Assembly (NCBI GenBank): GCA_028023455.1
Contig: JAQFVV010006504.1
Location: forward strand, 682,001-746,000
Reading direction: 5' to 3'
Length of the DNA stretch: 64,000 nucleotides
From: Epiperipatus broadwayi
Lineage: Eukaryota > Onychophora > Udeonychophora > Euonychophora > Peripatidae
The stretch's first letter is position 1. Every line of letters starts with the position of its first letter. Below, piece by piece: positions 62,201 to 64,000 of the stretch. Both the position numbers and the translations under genes were made by a program. The notes below the pieces were generated by a model that made no database searches, had not been told where the DNA came from, and saw nothing but the letters and a program-made list of their open reading frames with translations.

Positions 62201-64000
62201 CATAATGACAAACAATCATTTATAAAAACAAAATTGCTACAAAAATATATATCTGATTCAACAGATTTTCTCCCTTAACACAAAATTGTAAAAAAAAAAT
62301 AATTTGACAGATTTAACCCTTCTTCCTTTCAATATTTAATAAATAAAAATGTAGTTTACATATGCAATGTTCACACACACTCATTCAAATTATTTATAAA
62401 ATGAAATTAAAATAATCTAATTGCTAGCTCAGTAATTATAACCCTAATATTTAAAATTAAATCCTTAGCTTTTAAATCCCAATTACAATTATAGAAAAGC
62501 AAAAATAGAAGTATAGAATAAGATATTAAAATTGATCAAGCATAGGTTAGTTTTAAAGAAAGTTTAATATCTGAAATATAAAACAATTAAATAGCTTACA
62601 CATACATTGCCTATATATGTGTAACTTTGCTTTTTAACAGAAAAATTAAATATTGAATAGTTTAAATGTGTGTATTATCTTTCTATTAACCACAAACAAA
62701 TAAAGAATATAATTGTTGACCCACTCTCTTTCTGTCTAAAGCTTTTAGAACTTGATCTTGTAGGGTTTAAACTTGGATGCCCTACAGTTTCATTAACTAT
62801 ATAAAAATGTGATGATGATTTTTGTTTTACATTTTCTTACATGCACATTACGATAAATTTAGCTAATGACTAAATTGTAATGGCACAATATATATATATA
62901 TTGTAGCATAATGTTTTTCCCATCGAAATGTACAAATAGAGATATGGTTACTAGAAAGTCTATTTTATTGTAAGCATTGTAAGTGTTTAGGAAGTTTCAA
63001 ACTTGTAAGTGGAATGGTTTTTGTATGCTATTTACAAAAATGTGTTGGGAAAACTGATATATTATTTAAGTCAATTTGGGTGATCTCTACAGAAGTCAAT
63101 CATAAAAGAAGTTATACACAAAATTCATTACATCAGATCAAATATCATTAGTCAGTCTTAAAATTATTATCTTAACAAGTGTATTACAATAGATAAATAT
63201 TATTTTTTTCATCTATGTTTAATCTATGATTATATATACAAATGAGTGTCTGTTTAACATTTATATTAAGTAGGATGTATGTGTTTGAAATAATAATAAT
63301 AGATTATTGCATGTTTTATTTTACTATATTATCCAATATTGATTGAATTCAATAGGCTTTGTTTAAAAAAAAACAGAAATATTTTTCTTTTGTACTTAAA
63401 AATCAGATGGTATAAAGACTTTTAAAAGGCTTTGCAGCTATGATAATAGGGAAAATTTTACCTGAATTCAATGAAATGCAAGGTATTATGAATAATGATA
63501 AAAACACTGAGTACTATGTGATTGTAGCCTATATAAGGAACAATGTGTTGAAATTGTCATTTATTCAGCTATAAAACCAAAGCACGTTCACAATATATAA
63601 ATGCCATTTTATTTTACTATTCTGTCAACCTATGGCAAGCTAATATAATTACCAGAGAGGTCTGTAACTCACCAAAGCATCTCAACCACATCATACCTAG
63701 TGAATATAATAAGCAGAAATAGTAGTAACATTTTACTGTGCAAAGAAAATAAACTTCAGAAATTTTATTCACTTATGAAGCTTGTGGAACATTACCTATG
63801 AATTTACCTTGTTAAACTTCATATGCTAATGTATCATATATATTATTTCTTCAAAGGCAATGCTAATTAAACAGTTACAAATAGTATATTGCCTATGGAA
63901 TAATGCCAAAGTTTCTTGAATCTATATAATATTTATTTTAAAAAAAGATGAGAAACGTATATGGATTAATTACTGAATTTAAATTGATGTATGGCTGTTA
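62201..64000. other. AT-rich DNA, no gene seen
   Basis: A (TA)n at 62887-62901 bounded by CACAATATA and ATATTGTAG. No gene or repeat otherwise recognised. Confidence 0.5.

Overview
The window is very AT-rich (roughly three quarters A+T by eye) eukaryotic DNA. It holds long (TA)n, (ATT)n and (CA)n microsatellites, an RTE-type LINE, Penelope-like retroelements with a GIY-YIG endonuclease, a hAT-type MITE, tRNA-like SINE pieces and inverted satellite arrays. There are no operons and no compact gene series. The combination points to an invertebrate animal genome; the phylum cannot be settled from the sequence alone. Only one short stretch looks like a host gene: a probable last exon at 8204-8319 on the + strand, with a good 3' splice site and a membrane-anchor-like C-terminus. 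Everything else that codes is decayed transposon.

Layout. 1-1500: G/T-skewed DNA, then three diverged copies of a ~360-bp tandem repeat and an (ATT)n tract. 1800-7700: remnants of retroelements, namely a LINE reverse-transcriptase scrap at 4127-4276 (+) and a broken gag/ORF1 with CCHC knuckles at about 5400-7634 (-). 7850-20150: mostly featureless AT-rich DNA around the exon, interrupted by a 61-bp-arm hairpin (13.8 kb), a SINE-derived foldback element (14.1-14.5 kb) and a 388-bp hAT MITE with a perfect 8-bp target duplication (16975-17362). 20.2-22.7 kb: a small foldback and the minus-strand copy of a ~2-kb repeat with a polymerase II-like promoter. 23-28 kb: featureless. 28.4-31.8 kb: a second copy of a putative piggyBac-type MITE, an inverted satellite array and a Penelope tail. 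33.0-34.6 and 38.2-41.4 kb: two same-orientation RTE LINE copies, one 5'-truncated at a double (TA)n hairpin and one close to full length. 44.3-46.7 kb: a Penelope tail and a mosaic of SINE-like units in mirrored pairs. 47.5 kb: a near-perfect 67-bp-arm hairpin. 48.4-50.5 kb: the plus-strand copy of the ~2-kb repeat, abutting tail-to-tail a Penelope-like element (50.5-52.75 kb) that is itself split by a TTAA-flanked MITE. 55.85-59.44 kb: a young array of 409-bp monomers, three forward then almost six inverted. 59.4-64 kb: AT-rich DNA with one possible decayed coding block.

Two themes stand out. First, inverted (palindromic) organisation recurs at every scale, from 50-bp hairpins to a 3.6-kb inverted satellite. 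Second, many repeat families end at (TA)n tracts, often with a GTTACAATAT/ATATTGTAAC motif, so these microsatellites look like preferred landing or junction sites. The strongest candidates for undescribed biology are the 409-bp forward/inverted array family with its older sibling, and the paired ~2-kb promoter-bearing repeat.
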